A stretch of DNA of 64,000 bases, from NCBI GenBank assembly GCA_022570795.1, contig JAKUDP010000006.1:1116001-1180000 (forward strand), given 5' to 3'. The notes under the pieces were generated by a model. That model made no database searches. It saw only the letters and a list, made by a program, of their open reading frames with translations, and had not been told where the DNA came from. Each line of letters starts with the position of its first letter. Within the stretch, counting starts at the first letter, position 1. Both the position numbers and the translations under genes were made by a program. Positions 43,845-54,099 of the stretch are shown piece after piece. Origin of the DNA: Sphaerulina vaccinii. Its lineage: Eukaryota > Ascomycota > Dothideomycetes > Mycosphaerellales > Mycosphaerellaceae.

Positions 43845-45203
43845 CTAACCAAGGATGCCACCAAGCAGACCCTTCTGAGCACCCTGTCCCTCAGCCTTGT
43901 AACTCGCACCAGGGAACTGGTTGAAGAAAGCCGAGTTGAATGACTTCAGCTGTGGGCAAGAAAGCTTCTCATTGATCGGTGCCAGTTGTTGTGTAGCCCA
44001 GTTCAAGACCGATCCAACAGCGCCGAGAGCAGCATCAGTGGCGTCTGGCAGACCTTGAGTGGCAGCTTGCAAGAAGAAGCAAGCACCATTGTTACCCTCT
44101 GCGAGAGTGGCGAGGTTGAAGAGACCACCAGTCAGATCAGTGAGCTCAACACCGGCGTAGCTGTTGACCTTTCCAGTATTTCCTCCGAAACCGACGATAC
44201 CTGGGTACATGGCGTTGTTGACAAGGACATCAGCAACGACTTCTGGGATGTTGTATGCATTGGCTGTTGGTCGTCTGTACCAGTTCTCTGGAATACGTTC
44301 TTGTCCACGGTTGTGCACGAATGAGCCCGGCTCACCAGTGACGGCGAAGAATTGCTTCAAGACTGACCGTGTGAGCACACCATCTGGGTTCTCTGCGGAG
44401 CGATTCGACATGAAGTTGATAACGAAATCGTGAGCAGCTGGCGAGACAAGACCGGCGAAAGGTGCTTGGAAGAAGTATGGGTTGTTCTCCTTGGACCATC
44501 GAGTAACGTAATCGGACTGGGCAGCAGCCATGTCTAGAGTGTACTCTTCGCCCATAGCGTAGAAGTGTTCCCAGCTGCGCATCTGGAAGACACCGACGCT
44601 GCCGCCGTTGAGGTAGGCATCTCCTCGAACAATCGATGCATCAGATTCGTATTGGTTGTGTGTACCAGCGATACCGGTTGGGGTTCCTGTGAGGAGTGGG
44701 ACTGTTGCCTTGTATGCGCCACCGATACTCCAAGTTCCGGCGACTGGGTCGCCTGCGAGAGCGATCGAGATTACTGCGAGGAAGATGGCAAGGTCAGGAG
44801 ACATACCATAGGCCTTGCCAAGACCTGTCGTTGTCTGTTCGGTGTTCAAGACGCCGTTGTGAGGGATGAAGCCGTGCTATGTCATGTCAGTACTGGCGGC
44901 CAAAGTCACCTAAACGAATACACTCACGTTTGCGGCGGCGTTGAGACCAGGACATTGGCCACGAATATCTCCCGCGACAGGTGCCACAAATTCGTTCCCG
45001 CTTCCTTGTGTTACATCGACGTATTGCTCCTTCGCATCGAAAGTCGCTGCTCCCAGGGGACTAGTGTTCGTTCGCCCAGACACGAAGGTTGGCTGTCGTG
45101 GCCCAGGTTCGACTCGCTTCTGTAGGTTGTTGGATGCTTCCATGGCCCATGGATAGGCAGCTGCCAAAGGCAAAGCCGAAAGAATAATGTTTCGTCGAAC
45201 CAT
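43845..45203 (-). CDS. Secreted heme-thiolate peroxidase (chloroperoxidase/unspecific peroxygenase family)
   Basis: Two exons, 44928-45203 and 43845-44876, with a 51-nt intron (GTGAGT..CATAG, phase 0), 435 aa. Signal peptide MVRRNIILSALPLAAAYPWA. The intron sits inside the heme-binding motif and splicing restores QCPGLNAAANHGFIPHNG. Cys84 is the proximal heme thiolate; the usual PCP is QCP here. The distal motif is E-S-D-A-S-I-V-R (Glu169, Asp171, Arg176), matching the E-H/G-D-x-S-x-x-R pattern of the family with Ser in the variable second place. The family uses H2O2 for halogenation, peroxidation or oxygen transfer to C-H bonds outside the cell. Length is in the range of the longer ascomycete members. 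N-glycosylation sites are few. Substrate cannot be predicted. Confidence 0.9.
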
Positions 45204-45335
45204 GATTGCGCTGGTATGACTTGCACAGATAGAGAAGTTCGAGGAATGTGAGTCGTAAGGAAAGGATCTACTTCGCGAGCAAGAAGGTGGTCCTTATTAT
45301 ACTTGCGCACTTGATCCACGATGCTACAACGCGAA

Positions 45336-45842
45336 TTAATGGTTTGCCGTCAGCCAACGAGAGTCGGTGCAACAGTCATCATAGCGTGGTGACTGCCGTG
45401 CGATGGCTTGGAGGCGTTTTCTGATCTTGGTGTTTGCAGGCATCGAGAGGCGAAGGGTTTCATGGCTTGTACGGCCTGCCAGATATGGTGTCCAAGAGTG
45501 CTGATCGGAGTCCTTGGTGAGGCTGCAATTCGACGTCCTATACCAGTTCCGTACGCCCCATGATCGATGGCGTCGAAGATCATCAATACATATGCCAAGA
45601 ATGGTTGTTTTGCCGTGTTCGCCGAATAATTCTACCTGTAAGTCTAAATAGAAGGTCTGATTTAGCCATGGTTGTATGTGGCGTACCTTGAGAAATGCGC
45701 AGTCAAGGGGACTTATGGGCGTTCGCACATGTAGACTTGGCGAGGGGAAGCGTCCGAAGCGGTGCTGATCGTCCTTGGCTTGCAGATCATTGCGGAGAGT
45801 GAATCTGGGGTATGATGGGGAACTGTATGCCACATGCGCCAT
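45336..45842 (-). CDS. Hypothetical protein (151 aa)
   Basis: Two exons, 45687-45842 and 45336-45635, with a 51-nt intron (GTACGC..CTTACAG, phase 0) giving CAFLK-VELFGEHGKTTILGI. Because 51 is divisible by three the unspliced frame is also open, so the intron is judged by its signals. The product is basic, with no signal peptide, membrane segment or known motif. It lies 130 bp upstream of the peroxidase gene start on the same strand. It may be lineage-specific or a false call. Confidence 0.35.
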   Translation of the reverse strand: MAHVAYSSPSYPRFTLRNDLQAKDDQHRFGRFPSPSLHVRTPISPLDCAFLKVRHIQPWLNQTFYLDLQVELFGEHGKTTILGICIDDLRRHRSWGVRNWYRTSNCSLTKDSDQHSWTPYLAGRTSHETLRLSMPANTKIRKRLQAIARQSPRYDDCCTDSRWLTANH

Positions 45843-46699
45843 TCCCAGACGTTCGCTCCGGCATCTGATTGATCTGGCAAGTCTTCAAGCAGCTGGGATT
45901 CTGTTGTCCTGATAGCTGTTGGATGGCAAGAGACGAGAGGCACACAAGTCGAGCTTGTTCAAGCCGCTGATGCATGCCTGAGCTGCGACTCTGCAAGTGA
46001 CGCAGATCTCAGTTCATCCTGACACGTCTGCGACATGACATGGCATATATACAACGTCCTGCACACGCGCGATTCGATCTGGTTGAGGCGATCCTTGAGC
46101 TGTACCGTGACCTCACGCCTCGAGGACACAATAATTGTGATTGTACCACGACCTGGCTATATTTGAAGCTCACAAGTGCAGCATAGTATCCAGCGTCTAG
46201 ATCTTGTTGATGCTGCCAGAGTTTCATCGATGTCGGTAGTTGCACGGTGGCGAACGTCTGGCACCTGCAGCTGAGGGCTTCCATAGCAGATTCGATTGCG
46301 AATGTATCACAGCCCGAGACCAGGAGAGTAGTGGCTCAGAGCCTGATGACCCGGAGTCTGCTGATCTTCGGGATCAGATCGTAGATGGCGATGTGGCGTG
46401 CCTGTAGAAGTACTTCGTATACTCGCGCTGCTAGTATGTATCGCTGTCAGAGTTGTAGCCATGGCAGAGTGTTGAGAGCTTCCCCACCGCTGCCATGTTG
46501 TTCGGCAGACCGGTGACGCAGAAAAGAGCTGAAGTAAGATGAAGAACATCAGGCGGAATCTTGGACTTGAAGTGAACAGTGTCCAGCAGAGCCGCATGTG
46601 ATTGTGTAATGCTGCAGGAATTACCACCCTGGCTCTCGACCGCGTGCTGCTGGATACAGGCGAAGGCTCATGAAGTGAGCGTTTCGGCACTACTACCAC
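45843..46699. other. Interval without a supported gene
   Basis: 857 bp. Minus-strand ORFs at 45713-46284 and 46307-46699 overlap in different frames and none is convincing. The region is bounded by a thioesterase relic, so it may be decayed sequence. Confidence 0.5.
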
Positions 46700-46910
46700 T
46701 CACAACTTGCCTTTTGTCATGATGAAAAGAGACTCTGCCTCATTGTACACTTTCCCGCGGCCGTCTTCCATAGTGTTCTTGGTACAGGCCTTACGACCTC
46801 TATATTGGTACTCGGTGACACCATCCAGGTATGCCGAGCTGTAGCGGTACTAACTCAAACTTGAGCTTCTCCGCCGCTGCCACGAGGGCAGAACAAGAGT
46901 GGCAGAAGCA
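46700..46910 (-). pseudogene. Thioesterase 3' fragment, relic paralogue of 52400-53205
   Basis: 46700-46799 reads GRKACTKNTMEDGRGKVYNE then AESLFIMTKGKL-stop, matching the last exon of the intact gene (GRKAWVKGAMEDGHGKIYAE, AESLFIMTKGKL-stop). Both terminal exons are 100 nt, and both preceding introns are 55 nt (46800-46854 here, GTTAGT..ATAG). The penultimate exon (ends KFE) is partly recognisable to about 46910. The hotdog core with HGG is absent upstream, so only the 3' end remains. Confidence 0.7.
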
Positions 46911-47137
46911 GGATGATGGAAATCAGGCAGGACCCTGTGTTTCTGCTGGGCTTCGCAGATTGAGAGAGTGAAAAGCATCTCGAAACACTTCTTCATGAGC
47001 TTGCATTGGCCGCCAGATTTTCCCACTCTGTCTTCCTTTGCTTTCAACGTTGACTGCTGGATGAACAAGGTCCCCATATGCAGTCAGCCTACCAAAGACT
47101 TTTTCGGCCATGTTGGATTGCAGGGCCTCCTCTCTGC

Positions 47138-47617
47138 TCAATAATAGCTGACGAGGTCCTCATCTCGGTAATTGCCCTGGCCGTCCATGTATCTCACAAT
47201 CGGATGCTCACCGCCTGGGATACCACGGAAATGCTTTTGAATGAGCTCTACCAGCTCGGTATGGACTCGGTCCCATATGCCCCAGTCCTTCTTCATCTTC
47301 ATGTCTACCACGAAGAAACGTGGCGAGCATCCAGGTCTGTCAGCACCATCAAACTCTGCTTTCATCGGCTCGACCATAACGTTAAGTCGCTCGTATGCCT
47401 CTTCGTACAGCGCCATGCCCAAAGTACCGAAGTATGGATCATTTCTGAGTAGATCGAAGTTCCCAGATTTATCGAAGTGCTCTGGGAACCGCGGGTCGCG
47501 TGGTTCTTCGTAGGGAGGTGAGGATGGCTCACACATCGTGGCTGGCGTGGAGGACTCAGCGCCACTACTCACTGTAGGCTTCTGGATTGGCCGATGCTCA
47601 TCCTCGAATTGCCGCAT
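47138..47617 (-). CDS. Stand-alone paralogue of the N-terminal domain of the neighbouring protease (159 aa)
   Basis: Single exon; start taken at MRQFEDEHR (47617) because the ORF's earlier start codon is TTG. It aligns with exons 1-2 of the gene at 48162-50868: PPYEEPRDPRFPEHFDKSGN against PFPYEDPVDLRYPLHFDDSA, and PRFFVVDMKMKKD...LVELIQKHFRGIPGGEHPIVRY against TPLFFNVQIASSA...ILQLVVKHFPPNIQGVSHIVRF. It stops before the peptidase domain and has no catalytic residues. Same strand, 545 bp downstream of the protease stop. Possible roles are an inhibitor, chaperone or decoy for the protease, or simply a partial duplicate; the sequence does not decide. No signal peptide. Confidence 0.65.
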   Translation of the reverse strand: MRQFEDEHRPIQKPTVSSGAESSTPATMCEPSSPPYEEPRDPRFPEHFDKSGNFDLLRNDPYFGTLGMALYEEAYERLNVMVEPMKAEFDGADRPGCSPRFFVVDMKMKKDWGIWDRVHTELVELIQKHFRGIPGGEHPIVRYMDGQGNYRDEDLVSYY

Positions 47618-48161
47618 GTTTGTGTATGTGTTTGTGGTTGGAGATCTCTTTTCCGTTACTGCCTGCAATCGTGACAGTTGTAACAGTGACCAGAAGCAAG
47701 TATCAGTGTCGTGTGAAGAAGATTTCAGTTGACTATGCGATCTGGATGATTATTCGCTTGCTGAGGGAACCAAAGATCCGTAAAGCTCAGACCCCGGAAC
47801 CAACTCCGCAGCCAACCAAACCGTTAGAAAACTTCAAACTGCTAGGGCTCGTTCAATTCTTAATCAAATCACTTCAAGTTTGGACTGAGCTTCGCGAAGA
47901 ATACGCCTGACTTGGGAGGGTGGCGTAGACATCATTGGTTGACAGAGAGCGTAACCATGAGTGGAAGTCAATTACAAGGTACGTACATAGTTCGAATCCT
48001 CTGAAGGACGACTCTAAGGGACACTTCATGCGCTCGTAGCTATTCAGTAACAACAGCACCATCCAACCCATCTCTCTGCTTTGTAGTGTAGCGAACGCTG
48101 ACCTGTCATGCTCAACTCAAGAAGCTCGGTCAGAGACAGTCAAGCGGAGAACTTGTCCCCA
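47618..48161. other. Intergenic region
   Basis: 544 bp between same-strand genes. An AGTTCGAATCC word at 47989-47999 resembles a tRNA B box, but no A box or cloverleaf surrounds it. No gene supported. Confidence 0.55.
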
Positions 48162-50868
48162 TCAAGGAGCAGTGCCAGGTGGTGCTGGTGCTGGTGCGAG
48201 GGCCTGAGCGAGAGCTGCCGTCCCGAAGGTGTTTGTGGTAGTAGAAGCTGGGGTTGGTGAGGTAGGACTAGGTGCTTGGGGCAAGAGCCCTGGGTGAGGG
48301 CCGTTCGCTTCGATGTACACCCTCACGGCGCGAGGGTACTCCTCGATGGCTGCATCCCACTTCATCGTCCACAGGAGTTGACGAGACCACCACTGAGCTT
48401 CACTCATCTTTGCTGTGAGTACCAGGTAGCGCAGGTCGCCGTTCTGGTCCTGGTCGCAGTCCTGAACCGTACCTGTACCGTCCTTGTTGTCCGGAGTGAC
48501 AGACATACGTCCTTTCAGCTTCTGTCCTTGCATGGTCGCTGCGAGCTCCTTGACTTTCTGCTTTGATTCCTTGATGATCGAATCCAGGGGGCCTGTGATC
48601 GGGCTGACGAGGTGGGCCTCCAGCTTGTAGCGATTCTTCAGGTCGGCCTGCCACACTTGTGTAGGAAGCACAGTGATTGGGTAACTATCTTTGGCAGTCT
48701 GATTACCTGCCACCAGAATGCCCACGATCGTGCCTTGACCATTCATCACGGCGGCTCCAGAGTCACCAGCGGCACCGAACATGCCTCCAGAGGCCAATTG
48801 GCGCACACGAATCTCGTGGGTGAACGTCTGGAACTCGTTGCGCTTGACTGACTCGCGGAACGTACTCTCGCAACCGAATGTCGTGCCCGTCGAGCGTGCG
48901 AACTTGACAACTATCTGGCCTTGCTCGTATGGCTCGACCTTCTCCCGGTCGATGCCAAGAGGTCCTAGGTCGAAAGCGTAGCGGTGGACACGCATCAGAT
49001 CCATGGCCTGAGGGTAGTTGAGCGACCAATCGAAGAGCTTCTCTGATGCTCTGTTGATGCACAGGTGGTGGAACTCTTGGTAGATGCGGAAGAATGCATA
49101 GTCAACCAGAAATGGCTGGAAGGAGTTCTTGAGTGGGGCGACCTCACCGGATCGAAGGACAACCAGTCTCTTGCCAGAAGTCAAGAAAAGCTTGCCAATT
49201 GACCGCTCTTCGAGCTTGTTCGTGGCGAAGTACTCGACGTCATCTGCCATTTGCTTCTTGATGCGAGGGTGAGTGTAGAGCATTTGCTTGATAGCAAGCT
49301 GCTCTTCTTGCGGAAGTTGGGCAAAAGCAGGATTTGTTGCTGCTGGAGAGTTTTCGAGAACCTTCTCGATCTGTTGACAGATACGCTCGTAGAAAAGTAG
49401 ACGTCTCTTGCGAGAGACCCAACTACACATCCGATCGCGCTCGGACATGGAGACGATCACGCTATCCTCATCTTTGAGCTTCCGCGTGGCTTCTGGCGTC
49501 ACTTCTGCATCGCCATTTCGTACGCAGTGATGCGCAGTTGCGCCAAAGATTTCGCGATGTAGACCGTCAGGAGTCATGATCCAGTCACCAATAGGTGTTA
49601 GTCTGATGTAGAAGCATGTTCGCAAAGGTCACATACCATTCACATCTTTGAGGTGGGTGAAGAAACCCAACGTGCCTGCAGAGGCGAATGTGCCCCTAAT
49701 GCCAGTTCCGCGACCCTTAAAGACACCAATGGAGACGCCAAACAGGCTTTCATCCTGTGCAAACTTTCTGTCCTCTCTGTAGAGAACTCTCAGAATGTCA
49801 GACATCACGTTATACCGCCCCTTGGATGGGTTACCCCACGTCTTCGTGAGAGATGGTGGTGTAACCATATTAGGATTCTTTGGGCTGTTGAAAATGGGTC
49901 TTGGGGGAGGGGTGTCCTCTTTCTCCTTACCCTTCGCAGTGGGCGTAGGGTTGGCATCGGCGTTATCAGAATCCCCGCCGAAGGTGAATCGAACAATGTG
50001 GGAGACACCTTGAATGTTTGGGGGAAAGTGTTTCACAACAAGCTGCAAAATTTGAGGGGCCAAGGCTTCGATCTGAGCAGCGTCGGCGCTGGATGCAATT
50101 TGGACGTTGAAGAACAGGGGCGTGGTCTGCGGCGTGAAGGGATCGATAGCACGAGCACTGCCTGTGATAGCGAAGACCAAACGAATGGCACCGTCGAAGG
50201 GTTGAGGATGATTTCTGTAGACCAGTCAGCAAGGGTTTGACTCAAACACACGACACCGCTCTCTTTCGCTCAGCGCAGCAATCTCGGACTTCGAGGCCGC
50301 ATTGCTCGCTTCGGTCAGAGCACTCTCGGTGGAGGCGGCATCGATCGTAGCTTTGAAGAATAAGAGGTACTCACTGCAGCATTGCTTGGAAGTCCAACTC
50401 AAGTGCCTGCATGGCGAGATGCCTCGGATCTTGAGCGTCCTCAATATTGGGATGGAGGATGTGAGCAGAGTCATCAAAGTGTAGTGGGTATCTCAAGTCC
50501 ACAGGATCTTCGTACGGAAAAGGTTGAAGAGGCATGATCACAGTACGAGCTACTGCTGGCAGTGCTCCAGGTGACTGTTGATCACCGCCTGCAACGACAC
50601 CGCTCTCCGTTTCGCTCGACGCAGCAAGTTCGGAGCTTGCGGCGGCATTGCTCGTCTCGGTCAGAGCAGTTTCGGTGGAAGCGGGTTCGATTGTAGCTTT
50701 GTTCTTGATGGCTGATTTGGATGAGGTGGCGGCGGAGGTGCGAGGCTGAGATGCTTTGGTAGGTGAGTTGGTCGTTGACTTGCCACTGCTGTGACCTTCG
50801 TTCACGTTGACGTCTCGTTGAGTGAAAGGATTGGCAGCTGGCTGGCCGCTGCCCTTCCCTGAAGACAT
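48162..50868 (-). CDS. Putative trypsin-fold serine protease with N-terminal extension (832 aa)
   Basis: Three exons: 50375-50868, 49637-50214, 48162-49588. Intron 1 (50215-50374, 160 nt) is GTGAGT..CTACAG. Intron 2 (49589-49636, 48 nt) has donor GTATGT and branch ACTAAC but ends in TG, not AG; only this join keeps the frame (total 833 codons) and yields HLKDVNG-DWIMTPDGLHREIFG. Residues 1-150 are Ser/Thr/Ala-rich and disordered, 150-300 form a domain duplicated at 47138-47617, and the peptidase-like domain follows: TAHHCV (His377 or 378), LVDYAFFRI (Asp520) and AAGDSGAAV (Ser634) fit a His-Asp-Ser triad. The tail is Pro/Ala/Thr-rich. No signal peptide, so probably intracellular. The family is typical of large uncharacterised fungal trypsin-like proteins. 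Confidence 0.72.
50250..50357. repeat. Copy of exon 1 segment (50591-50701) inside intron 1
   Basis: The stretch shares ACGACACCGCTCTC, CGCAGCAA, CGGCATTGCTCG-like and TCTCGGTCAGAGCA-like words with 50591-50701 in the same order, by eye about three-quarters identical. On the minus strand the exon reads KATIEPASTETALTETSNAA and the intron KATIDAASTESALTEASNAA. The intron copy runs into a stop and is spliced out in the model. Confidence 0.85.
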
Positions 50869-51452
50869 GGCGGAGAACAATCTCTGTAGTGTGGTGCTGT
50901 TCGATGGCGTGGTGCAAGACAGAGTGTGAGAGAGGAGAGGTAAAGAGTCCAAAGTTGAAGATGTTCGAGCGTTTTCGCGCCTTTGTAATGAACGCGACTG
51001 TGTCAACAGGCAGTAAAGGTCGCAAGCAAACAACACATCGCGTTGTCTCGAGATCATTCTGGCTCTCGGTATCGGCGAGTTACGTGCCGCAGCCTGAAAA
51101 TTTGCCGCCGTGAATGTTGCCGAGCGTGTCTTGTGTTCATAGCAACGTATGAGAGCCTATCTTCCGCGCAGCAGAACTGAGCAAGTCCAGCGGCAGTCGT
51201 CGCAAGCAAGTCACGAACTGGACCAGACACGATGCTCCATAGTCATGGTGTCGAGCTAGTCTTGGTGGTGCTGAAACTGAGATCGATCAAGATCGCTGCA
51301 TGTGAAGCGAGCTCACAGTCTTCACTGTCTCTTAACCAGCACTTCAGAGGCAGAGAGCGCCAGAAGTAGGTCGTGAAGTTGGCCGTTTTGCTTGGCTTGG
51401 CCGTGGGCTCATGATGATGATGTGTCGAGTAAGGGCATCCTGTGGCTGATCA
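50869..51452. other. Upstream region of the protease gene
   Basis: 584 bp upstream of the protease start and downstream of a small minus-strand gene. Nothing recognisable beyond short ORFs. Confidence 0.6.
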
Positions 51453-51892
51453 TTACTTTGCGAGTGCTCCCCAATCAGACATCCTCAGAGGACGGAATTG
51501 CTCGACCTCGAAGTCACGCATATATGCGTCACTGTTCAAATAGAAGTGGACTCCCACAAGAGATCTCAATGCTCTGCCGAACATGGCTGCGATGACTGAG
51601 CCAATGCGCTGATCCATGTTAAAGTCGCTGCACCAGAAAGGTACAGTCGCACGTTCGGAGTGTAAGCGTTTCAACACCCGCCTTTGATGCCCTTTGCTGG
51701 CGATGATGCTCCGATGTATGCGTTCGAGTGCTCGTTTGGACGATCATGTGGCTCGGAAATATCATCAGTGCTGAGATCGAGGTCGCAAAGAGCGTCGAGT
51801 GTCAAGATCTCACAAAAGCTGGCTTCTGACACTACTCTCCTGGATTTGGCGTCGATCGAGCTCCTCGAGAAGCGGCCAGATCGGAATGGCAC
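51453..51892 (-). CDS. Hypothetical protein (129 aa)
   Basis: Two exons, 51678-51892 and 51453-51627, with a 50-nt intron (GTGTTG..CTGGTGCAG, phase 2; pyrimidine-rich before the acceptor). The product starts MPFRSGRFSRSSIDAKSRRV, has an acidic middle (DALCDLDLSTDDISEPHDRP) and ends FRPLRMSDWGALAK. A single missing base at a GGG run (51677) would be an alternative way to join the two ORFs and would retain 17 more residues (including RATVPFWCSDF). No family, signal peptide or membrane segment. Probably lineage-specific. Confidence 0.45.
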
Positions 51893-52399
51893 ATCGACCT
51901 CTCAATGAGTCTTTTCGATGAGGCTCCATATCACCCACTCCGATCTGCATAGACGGTGAAACAGCCACGACATCCAGAGCATGGTTGTGGCAATATTACG
52001 GATTGCTGTGTGGATGGAGCTATGCGACTGGTCGATTGGAAGAGAAGTCTTCACAGACATGTAGGGTGCCAAAGCATATCGAAACCTGCCCGCTGTTACA
52101 CTCTGCAGAAGTCACCAATGCAAGAAGTCACACTTCAATGAGTCTGTGCTCATCGCCCGCACATAGTCACTCCCGGCATCTTGATCCATTTGTGTGTCGC
52201 GAACTGAAGGTGAGTCTGGCCGGAAATTAATGGCTAATATGTGCCTCGCAGCTTTCTTCTAGGTCCATTGAGTTCCAATCCATGCAATAGTCAGCTCGTT
52301 CAACAGATCTGTGGACATACTGTAGATTGGGCTGAGGAACCGAGGGCTTTGCGGTTGACACGTTTCACTGCTCAGATTCAGCGTCCGCACCAAGACTGC
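51893..52399. other. Interval without a supported gene
   Basis: 507 bp. Short plus-strand ORFs at 51956-52230 and 52241-52543 have no motifs, and the latter overlaps the thioester­ase 3' exon on the other strand. Nothing recognised. Confidence 0.55.
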
Positions 52400-53205
52400 T
52401 CACAACTTGCCTTTAGTCATGATGAAAAGCGATTCTGCCTCAGCATATATCTTGCCGTGACCATCCTCCATGGCCCCCTTGACCCAGGCTTTACGGCCCC
52501 TGCGATCGTGTCAGTGAAGTTGTCAAGACATATCAATGTGTAGAAACTTCTCACTCGAACTTTTCGCACCAGCAGCGAACAAGAACAACATCTCGGCACG
52601 AAGTCAGCTCATCTGATCAGGGTCGCGCGATGTCATGATGACTTACTCGGTGTATTTACTGCAGCCTTGTATTTGATAGTGCTCTGGGCCGTCACAAAAG
52701 CTCTCGTCAGGACCTGCAAAGCCCCAAGTGATAGTCCTTCGTCGAACAGTGTCGCGATCGTGCCGCCATGTGCGAGACCAGGATGGCCGTCAAGGCCGTG
52801 GCCCATACTTGCTATAAGCAGCGCTTCTTTCTTCTGGTTTTCATCTGCATCGGCGGTCTTGCTATGCGTTAGTTTCAGATCCAAGACCAGCAGCCACTTC
52901 GCCCACCTCGCCTTCTTTCTTCTCGCGAACTCGCAAGAATGCCTGGCATGCCCGCAAACTGTATCAAAAGGTCAGGTGTAGCTCCATTTGAGGCTTGAGC
53001 AGCAGATTACATACGTGTCAAGCGTGGCAAGAGTTCGGTTGAACAGCGAGTGTAGTGTAGAGTTTCTTGTTATGGTCCGTGATTGAAATGGAATCTCTTT
53101 GCATGATGGATCTCGAATAATAGCTTGCACCCAATCCAGGTTGTCGAAGTCGCCAAGGCACTCTTTGGGCATCTCGGTGGCCAGCCATGCACCAGGAGTC
53201 GCCAT
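52400..53205 (-). CDS. Hotdog-fold acyl-CoA thioesterase (THEM4/PaaI-like, 188 aa)
   Basis: Five exons: 53015-53205, 52907-52958, 52647-52833, 52555-52591, 52400-52499; introns 56, 73, 55 and 55 nt. Each join keeps phase and restores family-like text (ATLDT-LRACQAFLRVREKKEG; YKAAVNTP-NVVLVRCWCEKFE-GRKAWVKG). The hotdog core GHGLDGHPGLAHGGTIATLF (about residues 92-111) carries the conserved His-Gly-Gly and the following acidic residue FDE used in catalysis. The end has the usual AMEDGHGKIYAEAESLFIM beta-strand pattern. The family hydrolyses acyl-CoA thioesters; substrate unknown. No clear targeting signal. The donor of intron 2 (GTGGGC) is the weakest signal. A decayed partial copy lies at 46700-46910. 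Confidence 0.8.
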
Positions 53206-53271
53206 ATGTCATAAAGCTTGGTATGTGCTCTAAAGGCTCACGATCTTTGCGCAGGATTCCCGGTCGATCTG

Positions 53272-54072
53272 TTACACCTTAGTCTCCTCGTGATGAAGCA
53301 CGGTATATGTGCAGGTGAGAACACCTGCCTTGGTGAGAGCATTGCGAAGAAGCTCACGTAGAACCGAGGAAGCTTGAGAAGTGGACGGCAAAGGCCCAAT
53401 GGCGAGTTCAAGCCGCTGATCGTGCTCAGGCTTGCGCTCAGTGTACCCGACCATACTCGTGGCTCCTGGCGTAGCATTGAGACGACTGTTCTACTGATGT
53501 CCGATGAACTGGGAGACTGCAAGTGTCAGTGTCGGTCAGGTCAGTGCTGGCAGATTACGTGCCTTGGCGCGTTCGTAAGCGCAGAACTGGTGGACGGTAT
53601 GGCATGATCACTTCTTGATCTGTTTCACGATACATCAGAGCCTCAGATCTTGCCAACAGCGCTGCAGTATGGAAGAACATCATTTTCAAAGTTTCAAAGC
53701 ATTTCCATCTAGCAGAACTCATCCCTACAGACGAAACCACGCTGCCCATCATACACGCATGATAGTCATCACGTCCAACAGCTGACAAGATCCACCTATG
53801 CTCATCCTTGCACACAACATCAGCGATGGGAGCGGCGAGGACCCATGCGCCGCAGTCACTTAAGGTAGTCACACATCTTGATCTTCCTTCGAACCACCGT
53901 CCAAACGCAGTGTCGTCCCTTCACCATCCTTGTCGTTGTCGCAAAGCCACCTTTGGCTCACTCCAGGAACCACATCTCGCAGCATTACACGATCCTGCGC
54001 AATGCAACTGCCAATGCTCAAGCTCGAAGAATCAAGGCAGTTCTTCGACGCAGTGTCGAAGCCCTCTCTCAT
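53272..54072 (-). CDS. Hypothetical protein (219 aa)
   Basis: Three exons: 53875-54072, 53559-53806, 53272-53485; introns 68 nt (GTGTGA..GCAAG) and 73 nt (GTAATC..GAACAG). Phases agree throughout. Exon 1 gives MREGFDTASKNCLDSSSLSI, then a segment with VVPGVSQRWLCDNDKDGEGT and LDGGSKEDQD. Exon 2 gives DEHRWILSAVGRDDYHACMM and KMMFFHTAALLARSEALMYR. Exon 3 ends CTYTVLHHEETKV. The three pieces read as one protein in the style of uncharacterised dothideomycete proteins, but donor GTGTGA and the acceptor choice in intron 2 are soft. It lies tail to head with the 2EXR-like gene (27 bp to its stop). No motif, signal peptide or membrane span. Confidence 0.5.
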
Positions 54073-54099
54073 GTCAAGGCCGCTAAACCACGCTATACA

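Noticed and set aside
36667..47617. A secondary-metabolite or aromatic-degradation cluster (muconate-cyclase-like, SDR, heme-thiolate peroxidase)
   Set aside because: No backbone enzyme, transporter or regulator lies among them, they face different directions and are separated by unrelated genes.
47989..47999. AGTTCGAATCC resembling a tRNA B box
   Set aside because: No A box at the right distance and no cloverleaf arms can be drawn.
51453..51892. One-base deletion at a GGG run
   Set aside because: A 50-nt intron with a pyrimidine-rich acceptor joins the two ORFs in phase, so the gene can be intact.
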